From contig JAFEAT010000019.1 in the NCBI GenBank assembly GCA_018266255.1, forward strand, positions 62,001-126,000: a DNA stretch of 64,000 bases, written 5' to 3'. This document shows, piece by piece, positions 7,712-16,274 of the stretch (the stretch's first letter is position 1; each line of letters opens with the position of its first letter). This DNA comes from Cyanobacteria bacterium SZAS-4 (GTDB lineage Bacteria; Cyanobacteriota; Vampirovibrionia; Obscuribacterales; Obscuribacteraceae). A program made the position numbers and the translations under genes. Under the pieces are notes generated by a model. It had not been told where the DNA came from, did no database searches, and saw nothing but the letters and a program-made list of their open reading frames with translations.

Positions 7712-9271
7712 TCAGCGACTACTTGTGACTTGGAATTCCAGGCTGACTGGGCAGGTTCCGATCGGTGTAAATTCGCCCAGTAAATTTTTTGCGAGCGCGC
7801 GCATGGCGAGATCTGATGGATCGTAGGTGGCAACTGCGTTTTCCCAGGCAGGCAGTCCCATGCAATCAAAGGGAACGTCTACGGCGACGTGCACTTTTTC
7901 GCGGGCATCGAATGCGATTAAGGAGCCGAGATGCAACTGTCCCTGATTCGTCAAAGCGCGGTATGTGAGGAAGATGCAATTGCGTTCGCTGCACTGCGCC
8001 TGCAGCAGTTTGGCTTCTTCGGGCGAAGGATCGACACTGTAGCGGATTTCCGAAAACTCCAGAGAGTTGAATCTGTTTTTTGCGATGGCGTTCAAGTGTT
8101 CAACAACATTCATCGGATAGCGTGCATGGTTAGGCACGAGCACAACCCAATTGCCTGAATTGATTGGTGGAATCTCGCCGCGCAGCACAGTGACAGCGGC
8201 ACACGACGCTTGCAAGCAGCGATCGAATTGAGAATTCAATTCGTCCTGGAATTTAGGCAACGCCTTCTTCGTAATGACTTTTGGGCGTTTAGGAAAAAGT
8301 TTGTCGACCCGACTGACTGCGTCATCCAGGCGAGATTCTGGCAGCCTGCCGCTTTTCACGGCATCTACAATGTACTGATGTACTTCCACCGTTTCGGAAA
8401 TTGCGCCGCAGGTGAGAATTAAATCGATGCCTGCCTCGAGCGCCATAACGCAAGCTTCGGCCAATCCCCACCCAGCTGTTATCGCTTTCATGACCATATC
8501 GTCGGTCATGATCAATCCTTCGTAACCCAGGTAATCTCTTAGGATGCCTTGAGTAACTCGCTTTGATAACGTCGCAGGAAGTGGCTCGGGATCGACTGAG
8601 CTTAGCCAAACGTGTCCAACCAATATAGAAGGCAACTGATTTAGCAGCGTTCTGAACGGTAACAGGTCAAGCTGCCATAAGACTTTGCTGTCCATCGGGC
8701 TTACAGCCAGGTCTGTATGCGAATCTTCAAGCGTCGCACCATGTCCTGGAAAATGTTTGCCAACCGAAACTAATCCACCTTCAATGATTGCGTCGTTAAC
8801 TTGAGCACCAAATTCACACACTTTGCGAGGGTTATCCGAGAATGCACGCGTGGCAATAATTGGATTGAGCGGATTTGAGAGTACATCTAAACACGGCGCC
8901 AGGAGGCAGTTGAAGCCTAGCGACTTCAATTGAGTGGCGTTGATTTTGGAGACTCGGTGAATGGTTCCGTGTTCGCCACACGCAGCTAAAGCCATAGGCG
9001 ATGGAATAGGTGTAAGAATGTGATCGAAGCGCTGAACTGCTCCGCCCTCTTGGTCGACCGTGAGAACTGGCACGTGCAGCGATTGTTTGACGATCGCTGT
9101 ACAAAGAGCATGCAGCTGCTGCAGGTCTTTAGCGTTTTCTTTGAACAGAACAGCACCACCAATGATGCCGTCATTTAAGGACTGTTGCGAAACTTCATCT
9201 AAAGTCAGCCCAGGAATTCTGGCAACGAGAAGACGACCTACGCTTTGTCTGAGCTTCTCATCATCATTCAC
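7712..9271 (-). CDS. nagZ: Glycoside hydrolase family 3 beta-N-acetylglucosaminidase (NagZ-type)
   Basis: A 519-residue family 3 glycosidase. It shows the NagZ signatures DQEGGAVQR (73-81), KHFPGHG (172-178) followed by DSH (183-185, whose His is the acid/base in this subfamily), and TDDM (256-259) with the nucleophile Asp. NagZ removes GlcNAc from peptidoglycan turnover fragments in the cytoplasm or envelope. No signal peptide is visible. The chain is about 170 residues longer than the single-domain Gram-negative enzyme and carries an extra C-terminal domain, as in Bacillus-type two-domain enzymes. The start lies only 2 bases after the stop of the FHA-cyclase gene, so translation is probably coupled. 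Confidence 0.9.
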   Translation of the reverse strand: MNDDEKLRQSVGRLLVARIPGLTLDEVSQQSLNDGIIGGAVLFKENAKDLQQLHALCTAIVKQSLHVPVLTVDQEGGAVQRFDHILTPIPSPMALAACGEHGTIHRVSKINATQLKSLGFNCLLAPCLDVLSNPLNPIIATRAFSDNPRKVCEFGAQVNDAIIEGGLVSVGKHFPGHGATLEDSHTDLAVSPMDSKVLWQLDLLPFRTLLNQLPSILVGHVWLSSVDPEPLPATLSKRVTQGILRDYLGYEGLIMTDDMVMKAITAGWGLAEACVMALEAGIDLILTCGAISETVEVHQYIVDAVKSGRLPESRLDDAVSRVDKLFPKRPKVITKKALPKFQDELNSQFDRCLQASCAAVTVLRGEIPPINSGNWVVLVPNHARYPMNVVEHLNAIAKNRFNSLEFSEIRYSVDPSPEEAKLLQAQCSERNCIFLTYRALTNQGQLHLGSLIAFDAREKVHVAVDVPFDCMGLPAWENAVATYDPSDLAMRALAKNLLGEFTPIGTCPVSLEFQVTSSR

Positions 9272-9273
9272 GT

Positions 9274-10239
9274 CTACTTCAGCCCCAACAATCGGTGCAC
9301 ATCAACTGGACGTTGTCTGCCTTTTACGCTGAACTGTCCGACATATTCAAATTTGAAGTGATCTTTTGCCAATTCGTAAGTGACATTTTCAACAACGATA
9401 TCACCTGGGCGGTCATCGCCAATCAGCTTCTCAAGCCGAAATACGAGGTTGGCCGTGTCTCCGAGCAAAGCCGGATTGGCCGTTTGTCCAAGTGCACCGG
9501 CGGCGACTGGTCCAGTAGCGAGCGCCATATCCAACATCATCGGGTGATCTTTGAATGGCCACAATTCTGGATTCTTGGCCAGGTCTTTCGAAATAATCTT
9601 CAGTTGCAGTGCGGTTTTGCATGCTTGAAACGCTTGCAGGCTGGCTCCGGTTTTTGAATCGTCACCGTGCCAATATGCCATGATCGCGTCACCGACAATT
9701 TTTTCTAACTGTCCGTAATTGCGATTGATCTCTTCTTTCAGAGTTTCAAAAAAGCTTTGCGCCGCTTGCATCACGACTCCAGGCTTGTCTGCATATTGCT
9801 CAGAAAGCGCCGTGAATCCTTTGATGTCACCAACTAAAATGGTGGCATTGATCAAGTGAATGCGAAATTGAGTTTTGTCTTGTTGATTGCGATCTTCTTC
9901 CTCTTCTTCATAGGAAGTGTCGTTGGGCGGACTGACGAGTAAGTCGTACTGAGCAATTTGCACAACGTCGCCAGTGCGCAGCGGATACTCTTTTCCTGGC
10001 GTCAGTCGAGCGCCGTTCAATGAAGTGCCGTTTGTACTGCCTGAATCGATTACCGTCCAGCCGTTCGTTTTGCAGCGAATTTCAGCGTGCTGTCCCGAAA
10101 CTTCTGGAAATGGCAAAACGAGTTTGCGTTTGCCAGTCGGCGCAGGCTTGCGACCGATTTCGAGGATTTCTCCTTCCTGCACTTCGACCGAATAGCTTTC
10201 TGGCGAGTTCGGATTTACTGTTATAAGTCCGGTCGTCAT
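9274..10239 (-). CDS. FHA domain - class III adenylate/guanylate cyclase fusion
   Basis: A 321-residue protein. Residues about 20-100 form a forkhead-associated domain (IGRK, SGQH and DSGSTNGTSLNG motifs), which binds phosphothreonine. Residues about 128-300 form a class III nucleotide cyclase: ATILVGDIKGFTALSEQ carries the first metal Asp, and EKIVGDAIMAYW carries the second Asp. GDTANLVFRLE and the SVKGRQRPVDVH ending are typical. It should make cAMP (or cGMP) in the cytoplasm when the FHA domain docks on a phosphorylated partner. Ser/Thr kinases such as the one at 51866-53473 could supply the phosphate. It is the first gene of the operon with nagZ. Confidence 0.88.
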   Translation of the reverse strand: MTTGLITVNPNSPESYSVEVQEGEILEIGRKPAPTGKRKLVLPFPEVSGQHAEIRCKTNGWTVIDSGSTNGTSLNGARLTPGKEYPLRTGDVVQIAQYDLLVSPPNDTSYEEEEEDRNQQDKTQFRIHLINATILVGDIKGFTALSEQYADKPGVVMQAAQSFFETLKEEINRNYGQLEKIVGDAIMAYWHGDDSKTGASLQAFQACKTALQLKIISKDLAKNPELWPFKDHPMMLDMALATGPVAAGALGQTANPALLGDTANLVFRLEKLIGDDRPGDIVVENVTYELAKDHFKFEYVGQFSVKGRQRPVDVHRLLGLK

Positions 10240-10324
10240 TGTCTACCTTTGCCGAAAACGCTTTGAAAGATGCCGCTCATGAAAACCACAGACTGGAATT
10301 CCCTAAATATTATAGCTACAGAGA

Positions 10325-10361
10325 CAATCGAACGATGTCACCAGGTAACATCGTTCGATTG
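10325..10361 (-). terminator. Long perfect hairpin downstream of metK
   Basis: A 14-bp perfect inverted repeat (10325-10338 with 10348-10361, 9-base loop) lies 36 bases after the metK stop and upstream of the FHA-cyclase gene. The base run after it on the minus strand (TGTCTCTGTAG) is only partly T-rich, so it may be a terminator or an mRNA 3'-end stabiliser. Confidence 0.45.
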
Positions 10362-10397
10362 ATTGAGGACTAGAGGTAACTAGATTGGTTTCGCGCT

Positions 10398-11651
10398 CTA
10401 GCTAGCGCTGGCCGTCTTTGCTAGTGCTTTCTTCAGATCTTCGACGCGATCCAGCTTTTCCCATGGAAGTTCGAGGTCAGGGCGACCGAAATGACCATAG
10501 GCTGCCACATTTCGATAGAATTTGCCGCCATGTTTCTTTGGCAGTTCATTCAACTTAAATGTGTTGATAATTGCTGCTGGACGCAGGTCGAAAACGCGTT
10601 GAACGACTTCGGTGATCTCATCATCGGAAACTTTGCCAGTTCCGAAAGTGGTCACGTGGATCGAGACTGGTTTCGCAACGCCGATAGCATATGCAATCTG
10701 CACTTCGGCTTTCTCAGCTAATCCAGCCCCGACGATGTTTTTGGCGACGTGGCGAGTTGCGTAGGCTGCAGAACGGTCTACTTTCGTTGGATCTTTGCCC
10801 GAGAAAGCGCCGCCGCCGTGGCGTGAGTATCCGCCGTAGGTGTCGACTATGATCTTACGTCCAGTCAAACCAGCGTCACCGTGAGGTCCGCCAACGACAA
10901 ATCTGCCGGAAGGATTGATCAGGTAGCGGGTCTTTTCATCTGTTGGAATACCCAACTCTTTGATTACTGGCTGAATAACGTAGGCTTTCAGGTCAGCTGC
11001 GATGCGAGCTTGAACTTGATCGTTATCTTCGATGCCGTCTATAACTGGGTCGTGCTGGGTGGAGATGACGATGGCGTCGATACGAACTGGTTTGTCATTC
11101 TCGTATTCAACCGTTACCTGTGTCTTTCCATCTGGACGAAGGTATTTAAGTGTTCCTTTTTTGCGCACTTCAGAGAGGCGAAGAGCCAGTCTGTGAGCGG
11201 CTGAGATTGGCACAGGCATAAGTTCAGGTGTTTCATTACATGCGAAACCGAACATCATGCCCTGGTCGCCAGCGCCGATGTCGGCTGCTTTGTCGTCATC
11301 AGCGCGAGTTTCCAACGCATTGGTCACGCCCTGTGCGATGTCTGGAGATTGTTTGTTGACGGCTGTCAAAACGGCGCAGGAGTTAGCATCGAAGCCGCCG
11401 CCACCTTCACCCACATAGCCGATGTCTTTAATAACGCCGCGTACAAGTTCCTGGAAGTCTACATTTGCGTTGGCGCTGATTTCGCCGCTTACAAGCACTA
11501 GACCGGTTGAAACCGAAACTTCAGCTGCGACGCGACCCTTAGGGTCTTGAGCCAGAATGGTGTCGAGGATGGCATCTGAGATCTGGTCGCAGACCTTATC
11601 CGGATGACCCTCTGTAACTGATTCCGACGTGAACAGATATCTCTTAGCCAA
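10398..11651 (-). CDS. metK: S-adenosylmethionine synthetase
   Basis: This makes S-adenosylmethionine from ATP and methionine in the cytoplasm. The product from the TTG at 11651 is 417 residues and begins MAKRYLFTSESVTEGHPDKV, matching the family N-terminus. TAGGAG lies 8 bases upstream. In-frame GTG codons at 11660 and 11681 would add 3 or 10 residues and fit less well. Motifs visible include the GHPDK ATP-binding segment, GAGDQGMMFGFA, and the glycine-rich GGAFSGKDPTKVDRSAAYA P-loop. Length is slightly above the usual 384-400. A short hairpin CTCCTT/AAGGAG sits just upstream at 11681-11694. I found no SAM riboswitch consensus in the leader. Confidence 0.96.
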   Translation of the reverse strand: MAKRYLFTSESVTEGHPDKVCDQISDAILDTILAQDPKGRVAAEVSVSTGLVLVSGEISANANVDFQELVRGVIKDIGYVGEGGGGFDANSCAVLTAVNKQSPDIAQGVTNALETRADDDKAADIGAGDQGMMFGFACNETPELMPVPISAAHRLALRLSEVRKKGTLKYLRPDGKTQVTVEYENDKPVRIDAIVISTQHDPVIDGIEDNDQVQARIAADLKAYVIQPVIKELGIPTDEKTRYLINPSGRFVVGGPHGDAGLTGRKIIVDTYGGYSRHGGGAFSGKDPTKVDRSAAYATRHVAKNIVGAGLAEKAEVQIAYAIGVAKPVSIHVTTFGTGKVSDDEITEVVQRVFDLRPAAIINTFKLNELPKKHGGKFYRNVAAYGHFGRPDLELPWEKLDRVEDLKKALAKTASAS

Positions 11652-12082
11652 TGTCTTCACTCCTATTACTACTGGTGGCACTCCTTAAAAGGAGGCTTTG
11701 GATTTGAAGCAAACCTTGATCTAATCAGTGTTAGGTCAACGTTTACACATCTGCGCGGGAACAGAACTCACAGCACAGAGGCTTGCACATTGCGTATGCT
11801 AGCAACGATCCAGCTGTCATGAATTAAACATCTTGAACAAAATCAGCCTGGCAGCGTTTTCGGCTGACACGACTTGTCACAATCGATTTTTTGCACTTGG
11901 TCCGATGACCTCACCGTGTCATTTTTTGAGAACGCGGCACGAAGTGAGTGTTACGATATAACCGCAATTGGCTACTTCATTAATCAATTGCTGAGATGGC
12001 GAAATCTCAGGAACGGCTGCCACTCTTCAGCGTCAAAGGGTTGAAGAGGTTCGGTCTCCGGGAGACAAAAAAGGATTACAAG
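11652..12082. other. Divergent regulatory region between metK and the ECF sigma gene
   Basis: This 431-base spacer carries the promoters of both flanking transcription units. Visible candidates are a -10-like TATGCT at about 11794, and GATATA near 11956 on the plus strand. No convincing -35 match was found at 16-18 bases. The plus-strand frame from an ATG at 11996 runs into the sigma gene, but that ATG lacks a ribosome-binding site, so I treat 11996-12082 as leader. Confidence 0.5.
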
Positions 12083-12709
12083 ATGGCCACAGCTTACAGC
12101 CAGAAGAGTGATAGAGACTTGGTTCTTGCCTGTCAGAGACGCGAGCCGGCAGCATTTGAAGAGCTAGTAAAGCGGCATCAACGCACAGTATATGCATTGC
12201 TATACCAATTGGCACCTGATTGGACCGACACTTCCGACTTGGCTCAGGAAGTCTTTATCCGTGTCTGGCGCTCAATCAATAACCTGCGCAACCCATCGTC
12301 TTTTAGATCTTGGCTGACGCAGATTGTCACTAACCTTTTCTATGATGAATTGCGGAAACGCCCACGCCGCTTGCCAACTGTCTCGATGGACGAGCCGATG
12401 GACGACGAAGAACAGAGCGACGTAACCCGCGATATCGCCGACGCGCACCCGCAACCCGATGAAAAGCTTCTTAGTAATGAGATGTCAGATGTCATCAGGA
12501 GAGCCATGCTCAGATTGCCGGAACAGTTTAGGACCTCCATCGTCTTAAGAGAAGTGGAAGGTCTTAGCTACGAAGAAATTGCAGTCATAACGAAGACAGA
12601 AATGGGCACGGTTAAATCCCGAATTGCCCGTGCACGCACTAAACTGCAAGAATTGCTTAAGCCTTATCTTGAAAACAATACGTCTTCGACGAGCGAGGTT
12701 TCTGGCTGA
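12083..12709 (+). CDS. ECF-family RNA polymerase sigma factor
   Basis: 208 residues from the ATG at 12083, which has AAGGA seven bases upstream. Region 2 is complete: DRDLVLACQRREPAAFEEL, then YALLYQLAPDWTDTSDLAQE with the DLAQEVF core and FRSWLTQIVTNLFYDELRK. An acidic linker follows (MDDEEQSDVTRDIADAHP). Region 4 is RRAMLRLPEQFRTSIVLREV then YEEIAVITKTEMGTVKSRIA, a normal helix-turn-helix. It should direct RNA polymerase to a small regulon when released from its anti-sigma factor, encoded 3 bases downstream. This gives the classic sigma/anti-sigma arrangement. Confidence 0.93.
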   Translation: MATAYSQKSDRDLVLACQRREPAAFEELVKRHQRTVYALLYQLAPDWTDTSDLAQEVFIRVWRSINNLRNPSSFRSWLTQIVTNLFYDELRKRPRRLPTVSMDEPMDDEEQSDVTRDIADAHPQPDEKLLSNEMSDVIRRAMLRLPEQFRTSIVLREVEGLSYEEIAVITKTEMGTVKSRIARARTKLQELLKPYLENNTSSTSEVSG

Positions 12710-12712
12710 TTT

Positions 12713-13612
12713 ATGGAAAATTCTTGTACTCGCTACAGAACGGAACTCTCGGCATACATCGACGGTCAGCTCGAGAAAGAGCAGCACACTGAAATTCAGG
12801 TGCATGTCGGTAACTGCGAACAATGTACGAGTGAGCTGGACACTCTTAAGTCGTTAACCAGCTTTTTAAGTTCCAATTTGCAATTAGATGAACAAATTGT
12901 TCCGAACATTTGGGAGGCAATCCAAGATTCGATGCCTTCCATGTGCGAACTCATGCGCACGGAGCTTTCCGCCTATCTCGATGGTGAACTGACTGCCGCT
13001 GCTCAGGAGGGTGTGAACAAACACCTGAAAGATTGCAGTGATTGCATGGCTGAATTCAAACTACTGAACAGCACTAACCAGCTGCTAGTTAAAGGTCTTG
13101 AACTGCCTGCACATATAAAGGTGGATTTGTGGACCTCGGTAAAAGCGCAACTGAATGAAGATTGCGCGCTGATCAACACAGAATTGTCATCATATGTAGA
13201 CCAGGAAGTGCCGTCAGTGCGTCATCGCAACATCACGGCGCATCTGATTGATTGCCCTGATTGTCGCATTCGCTTCAACGGCATCTCAGCCGTTGGTGAG
13301 CTGATTCGCGATGCATATCAACCAGAGTTACCTGAGAACTTTGATCTCTGGCCAGGAATTAAATCGAAACTACAGGTGGTGCCTTTCACCGGGAAACAAC
13401 AAGAAACACCGAAGAAAAAATTTGGTGGGCAGCGCATGTATTTAACTGCAGCAGCTGCAGCCGTGATTGCAGTTGTCGGTTCGTTAGCATTCTGGTTCGG
13501 TTCACCGCAACCAGTAACGGCAGACACTGTGAGCTCGGAAGGATACTTAATCGAATCAGCACTGAAGGAGCCAACGGATGTTGCCGAGGCTGCGGTATAT
13601 GAGCAGAAGTAA
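12713..13612 (+). CDS. Membrane anti-sigma factor with three tandem zinc-finger (ZAS) domains
   Basis: A 299-residue protein carrying three copies of the anti-sigma zinc finger, each C-x25-H-x3-C-x2-C: C5/H31/C35/C38, C78/H104/C108/C111 and C151/H177/C181/C184. The period is exactly 73 residues. Each copy has the ELSAYxDGEL helix. A single transmembrane helix (about 243-263) follows a basic patch, leaving a periplasmic tail of about 36 residues. Most ZAS anti-sigma factors have one such domain. The protein should hold the adjacent sigma factor at the inner membrane. Started 3 bases after the sigma stop. Its end overlaps the next gene by 35 bases. Confidence 0.9.
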   Translation: MENSCTRYRTELSAYIDGQLEKEQHTEIQVHVGNCEQCTSELDTLKSLTSFLSSNLQLDEQIVPNIWEAIQDSMPSMCELMRTELSAYLDGELTAAAQEGVNKHLKDCSDCMAEFKLLNSTNQLLVKGLELPAHIKVDLWTSVKAQLNEDCALINTELSSYVDQEVPSVRHRNITAHLIDCPDCRIRFNGISAVGELIRDAYQPELPENFDLWPGIKSKLQVVPFTGKQQETPKKKFGGQRMYLTAAAAAVIAVVGSLAFWFGSPQPVTADTVSSEGYLIESALKEPTDVAEAAVYEQK

Positions 13613-14111
13613 AAAGAAAAGACAGAGATTACGTTTCACGTTTTTATCGGTTTCAATGGGCATCAGCTGTGGTGCTGCGTATGCAGAAGACCATTGCAGC
13701 ATCGACTGGACGAAGCTGAATCTGACAGCTGCACAGCAGCAGCAGATAACTGCCTTAGAGACAGATTGGAATAAGCAGTATTCGGAAATACGACCTGTCA
13801 TCGTTCAGGAGCAGCAGCATTTGTCTAAGCTTCTCGCTGACCACAACTCTGATCCCGTAGAAATCATGTCGGTGCAGCAAACAGTTGCCCGAAAAAAAGA
13901 GTCGTTGAACCAGCTAGCGACCGCCAACTACTTGAAAAAGCGCCAGGTCTTGACCGAATCGCAACAGTTCAGTTTGGAAATCATGGTCAAGAACGCCGTA
14001 GCAATGCGCCAGCGTCAGAACAGCCCGGGTGGCGCGACTGAAGTGATGCCGGATCGTGTGCAGAGCCTGATTGAAAGAGTTAGAAACATCTGGCCAACCG
14101 CCGGCCCATAG
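13578..14111 (+). CDS. LTxxQ (Spy/CpxP/CnrX-like) periplasmic protein
   Basis: 177 residues from the ATG at 13578, which has an ideal AAGGAG seven bases upstream. An ATG at 13599 with GAGG is the alternative. The N-terminus has a basic region and a signal-like stretch ending G-A-A-Y-A-E. The mature part is helical with two LTxxQ motifs (LTAAQ near 58 and LTESQ near 133) and long Gln-rich helices, the hallmark of the Spy/CpxP and CnrX/ZraP group. Those proteins sense metal or misfolded protein in the periplasm and feed back on a sensor. Overlap with the anti-sigma gene suggests it acts as the periplasmic sensing arm of that sigma system. Confidence 0.75.
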   Translation: MLPRLRYMSRSKKKRQRLRFTFLSVSMGISCGAAYAEDHCSIDWTKLNLTAAQQQQITALETDWNKQYSEIRPVIVQEQQHLSKLLADHNSDPVEIMSVQQTVARKKESLNQLATANYLKKRQVLTESQQFSLEIMVKNAVAMRQRQNSPGGATEVMPDRVQSLIERVRNIWPTAGP

Positions 14112-14144
14112 TAGACGCAGTTGGCTTTGGTCACATCTTCGAGG

Positions 14145-14213
14145 CCTTATACTTTTGTGCTTAATTTGATGCGCAGTATGTCGATGAATCAAATTAAGCA
14201 CAAAAATGTAAGC
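14145..14213. repeat. Intergenic 18-bp perfect inverted repeat (family B)
   Basis: The arms 14153-14170 and 14188-14205 are perfect 18-bp inverted copies (core TTTTGTGCTTAATTTGAT) around a 17-base loop. Imperfect pairing extends to roughly 14145-14213. It sits between two convergent genes. A half-copy recurs at 18831-18857, so it is a dispersed element rather than a plain terminator. No T run follows on either strand. Confidence 0.7.
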
Positions 14214-14281
14214 GCCTTGAGTGAGGCACAATTACTGGCAGAGCCTCTATGCAGGTCAGGCTCGGATGTCGTGTTGTCGAG

Positions 14282-16093
14282 CTACCAGGGGTCGGTGACG
14301 AAAGCGTTGTCGCTATAGGTTGAGCCCATAACGCGATCGGTAATCGCTTGCAACGGCTCGCGAATTTTTGGATCGTCTTTTATTTCAAGCGCACGTCGAT
14401 ATTCGCATATCGCACCAACGTCGTCATGTCGCGCTGCAAGCCCATCTGCGAGCTCCTTACGCAACGAATATGAATCGCGCCCTTTGATTATTGTCTTAAT
14501 CGAAGTAGAAATATTCCGCTCCGATGCGGTGTCATCTGTTCGCAGCAACTGCGCTCGATGGAAGTCGAGCAAAGCCTTCACCTTATTAGTTTTTTCCTTG
14601 ATGCCCCTGTTGTTGAAGACCATGCCCAGGTTGTTTCGCGCCATCTTGTATCCTGGATCCATGTTGAGTGCTTGCGTAAGTTTCTGAATAGCAAGTGCAT
14701 AATCACCGCTATTGAGTGCTGTGGCGCCTTGGTTGTTCAGCGCCGCTTGCGGCATACCCATAGGTTTACCGGCTTTGGGAGCCTCTTTCCCTAAATCCGC
14801 GATCTGGCGTTTGATTTCAGCTATCTGCATTTCTTCATCTCGAAGAAGATCTTCGTAGTGCTTGAGTTGCGGTCCGCGCTCTTTCGAGATTGCTAGCAAA
14901 AGTTGCTCACGCGCTCTAATAAAGTCTCCGTCGTCATCGTACGCTTCTGCTAGTCCTGCGTGGTTTTCAGCGCTTCGTTTCTGTGCGAGTTTCGCCATCC
15001 ACTGTTTTACTGCCAGGTCTTCTTTATCGAATTTATTCAAAATGTTGTAAGCGAAAGTAAAATTGAGTGATATCGAGGTTGGTGCGTCGGTTGGTAGCGG
15101 CGGTAACCTGGAATTTTTCAAAGCTTGGATCGCCGCTTGTTTGTAGGTCTCATCAGAAGCCTTGCTGGCACTGACATTTGACACCTTGCCGTTGGACGAT
15201 ACGTCGAATTGCACCACGACAATTTCTGTTTTGTCTCCCCTGGGGGGGTGCCAGTTTGCACGTATAACTTTTTCAATGCCTAAGAAATAGTTGGCCAGAT
15301 CGATTCTGCCTTTGGGCTCGGCTACTTGTGAGTTCGTTTTTGGGCAGGCTACACAGGAAACGTGCAGCACAGCCTCCGTAGGTCGATGAAGTTTAGCTGC
15401 CTCTTTATTTTCTTCGCTGCGAATTTCGTTGTATTTTTGAAAATACGGAAGTGCGTCATCCTTCCGTCCCATGTGCCAAAGTGTATCGGCAAGATTGAGA
15501 TATGCTATCTCGCGCTGTGGTTCAACCGAGATTACAGCCGCCAGGACCCGCATCGCTTCTGCGTCCTGGTCGAGTTTTTGTAAGTACATTCCATAATCAT
15601 TCAACGCTGAAATGTAGACGCCTCGGTCCATTTTCAGTGCTGGTAATTTCCATCCCGCAAGCCAATATTCGGGAGTGCGATCTGGTGTGTTCACATCATG
15701 GTCGAGTTTGTCAGCCACATATGCAGTGAAATCGAAGGTCGATTCCAGTCTGTCAGCGGCTTTTGCTATCTCGCCTTTTCGGTAAAGTGCTTTGGCTTCT
15801 TGATGAACTTTTTTCATTAGGTCGTTTAGCGCTTTGGCTGTGGTGTCGCGATAGGTTATTCCATCCAAAATGTCATAGTCATAAACTTTTCGCAGTGTCG
15901 CTTTGTCGCCAATTAAAGCGGCTTCCACAGCCTGATTGAAGTACTTCTGGACTGGGTCGACGGGGGCACTGACAGTAGTGGCTGCTGCCAGGGAAGCTGC
16001 CGCAGTTCCAGATGCAATTGCCAAAGACGACGCGAAAGTCGTCGCGCTCAAGCAAAAAAAGAATGAAGTGCTCAGTAGGAGCTTCTTGTTCAT
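14282..16093 (-). CDS. Exported TPR protein with internal TonB C-terminal-like domain
   Basis: A 603-residue protein with a signal peptide (MNKKLLLSTSFFFCLSATTF, cleaved near S-S-L-A). The order is a helical N-terminal region with TPRs (YLNLADTLWHMGRKDDALPY near 200), then a TonB-C-like fold at about 265-350 (IEKVIRANWHPP, VVVQFDVSSNGKVSNVSAS, LKNSRLPPLPTD), then helical linker and TPRs (NNQGATALNSGDYALAIQKL and DPGYKMARNNLGMVFNNRGI). The Cys pair CVAC lies before the TonB-like part. Known TonB-C domains contact outer-membrane receptors, but here the domain is internal and there is no N-terminal membrane anchor, so it is more likely a periplasmic scaffold. Confidence 0.8.
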   Translation of the reverse strand: MNKKLLLSTSFFFCLSATTFASSLAIASGTAAASLAAATTVSAPVDPVQKYFNQAVEAALIGDKATLRKVYDYDILDGITYRDTTAKALNDLMKKVHQEAKALYRKGEIAKAADRLESTFDFTAYVADKLDHDVNTPDRTPEYWLAGWKLPALKMDRGVYISALNDYGMYLQKLDQDAEAMRVLAAVISVEPQREIAYLNLADTLWHMGRKDDALPYFQKYNEIRSEENKEAAKLHRPTEAVLHVSCVACPKTNSQVAEPKGRIDLANYFLGIEKVIRANWHPPRGDKTEIVVVQFDVSSNGKVSNVSASKASDETYKQAAIQALKNSRLPPLPTDAPTSISLNFTFAYNILNKFDKEDLAVKQWMAKLAQKRSAENHAGLAEAYDDDGDFIRAREQLLLAISKERGPQLKHYEDLLRDEEMQIAEIKRQIADLGKEAPKAGKPMGMPQAALNNQGATALNSGDYALAIQKLTQALNMDPGYKMARNNLGMVFNNRGIKEKTNKVKALLDFHRAQLLRTDDTASERNISTSIKTIIKGRDSYSLRKELADGLAARHDDVGAICEYRRALEIKDDPKIREPLQAITDRVMGSTYSDNAFVTDPW

Positions 16094-16161
16094 GTTAATC
16101 CAGTTGGTATCGCTGACAGTGTCAAAGACTGTCTCTGACCCCTACAAAAAGTATAACGAAC

Positions 16162-16174
16162 TTCACTTAGTGAA
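16162..16174. promoter_or_regulatory. Operator-like palindrome in divergent promoter region
   Basis: TTCACT-T-AGTGAA is a perfect 6-bp palindrome about a single central base. It lies between the divergent TPR/TonB gene (start 16093) and argS (start 16275). It could be a repressor site, but no bound factor can be named. Confidence 0.3.
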
Positions 16175-16274
16175 TGAATATACCTCATCTTGTACTATCA
16201 TTTAATCTTGCAATAGACACTTGGCTTGCCAACCTCTCCGGTGGGCGCAGGTCTGAGTCGAGAAGGGGACCGCG

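Noticed and set aside
11652..12082. SAM riboswitch in the metK leader
   Set aside because: No SAM-I or SAM-II consensus could be found. Only a short hairpin is present near the start codon.
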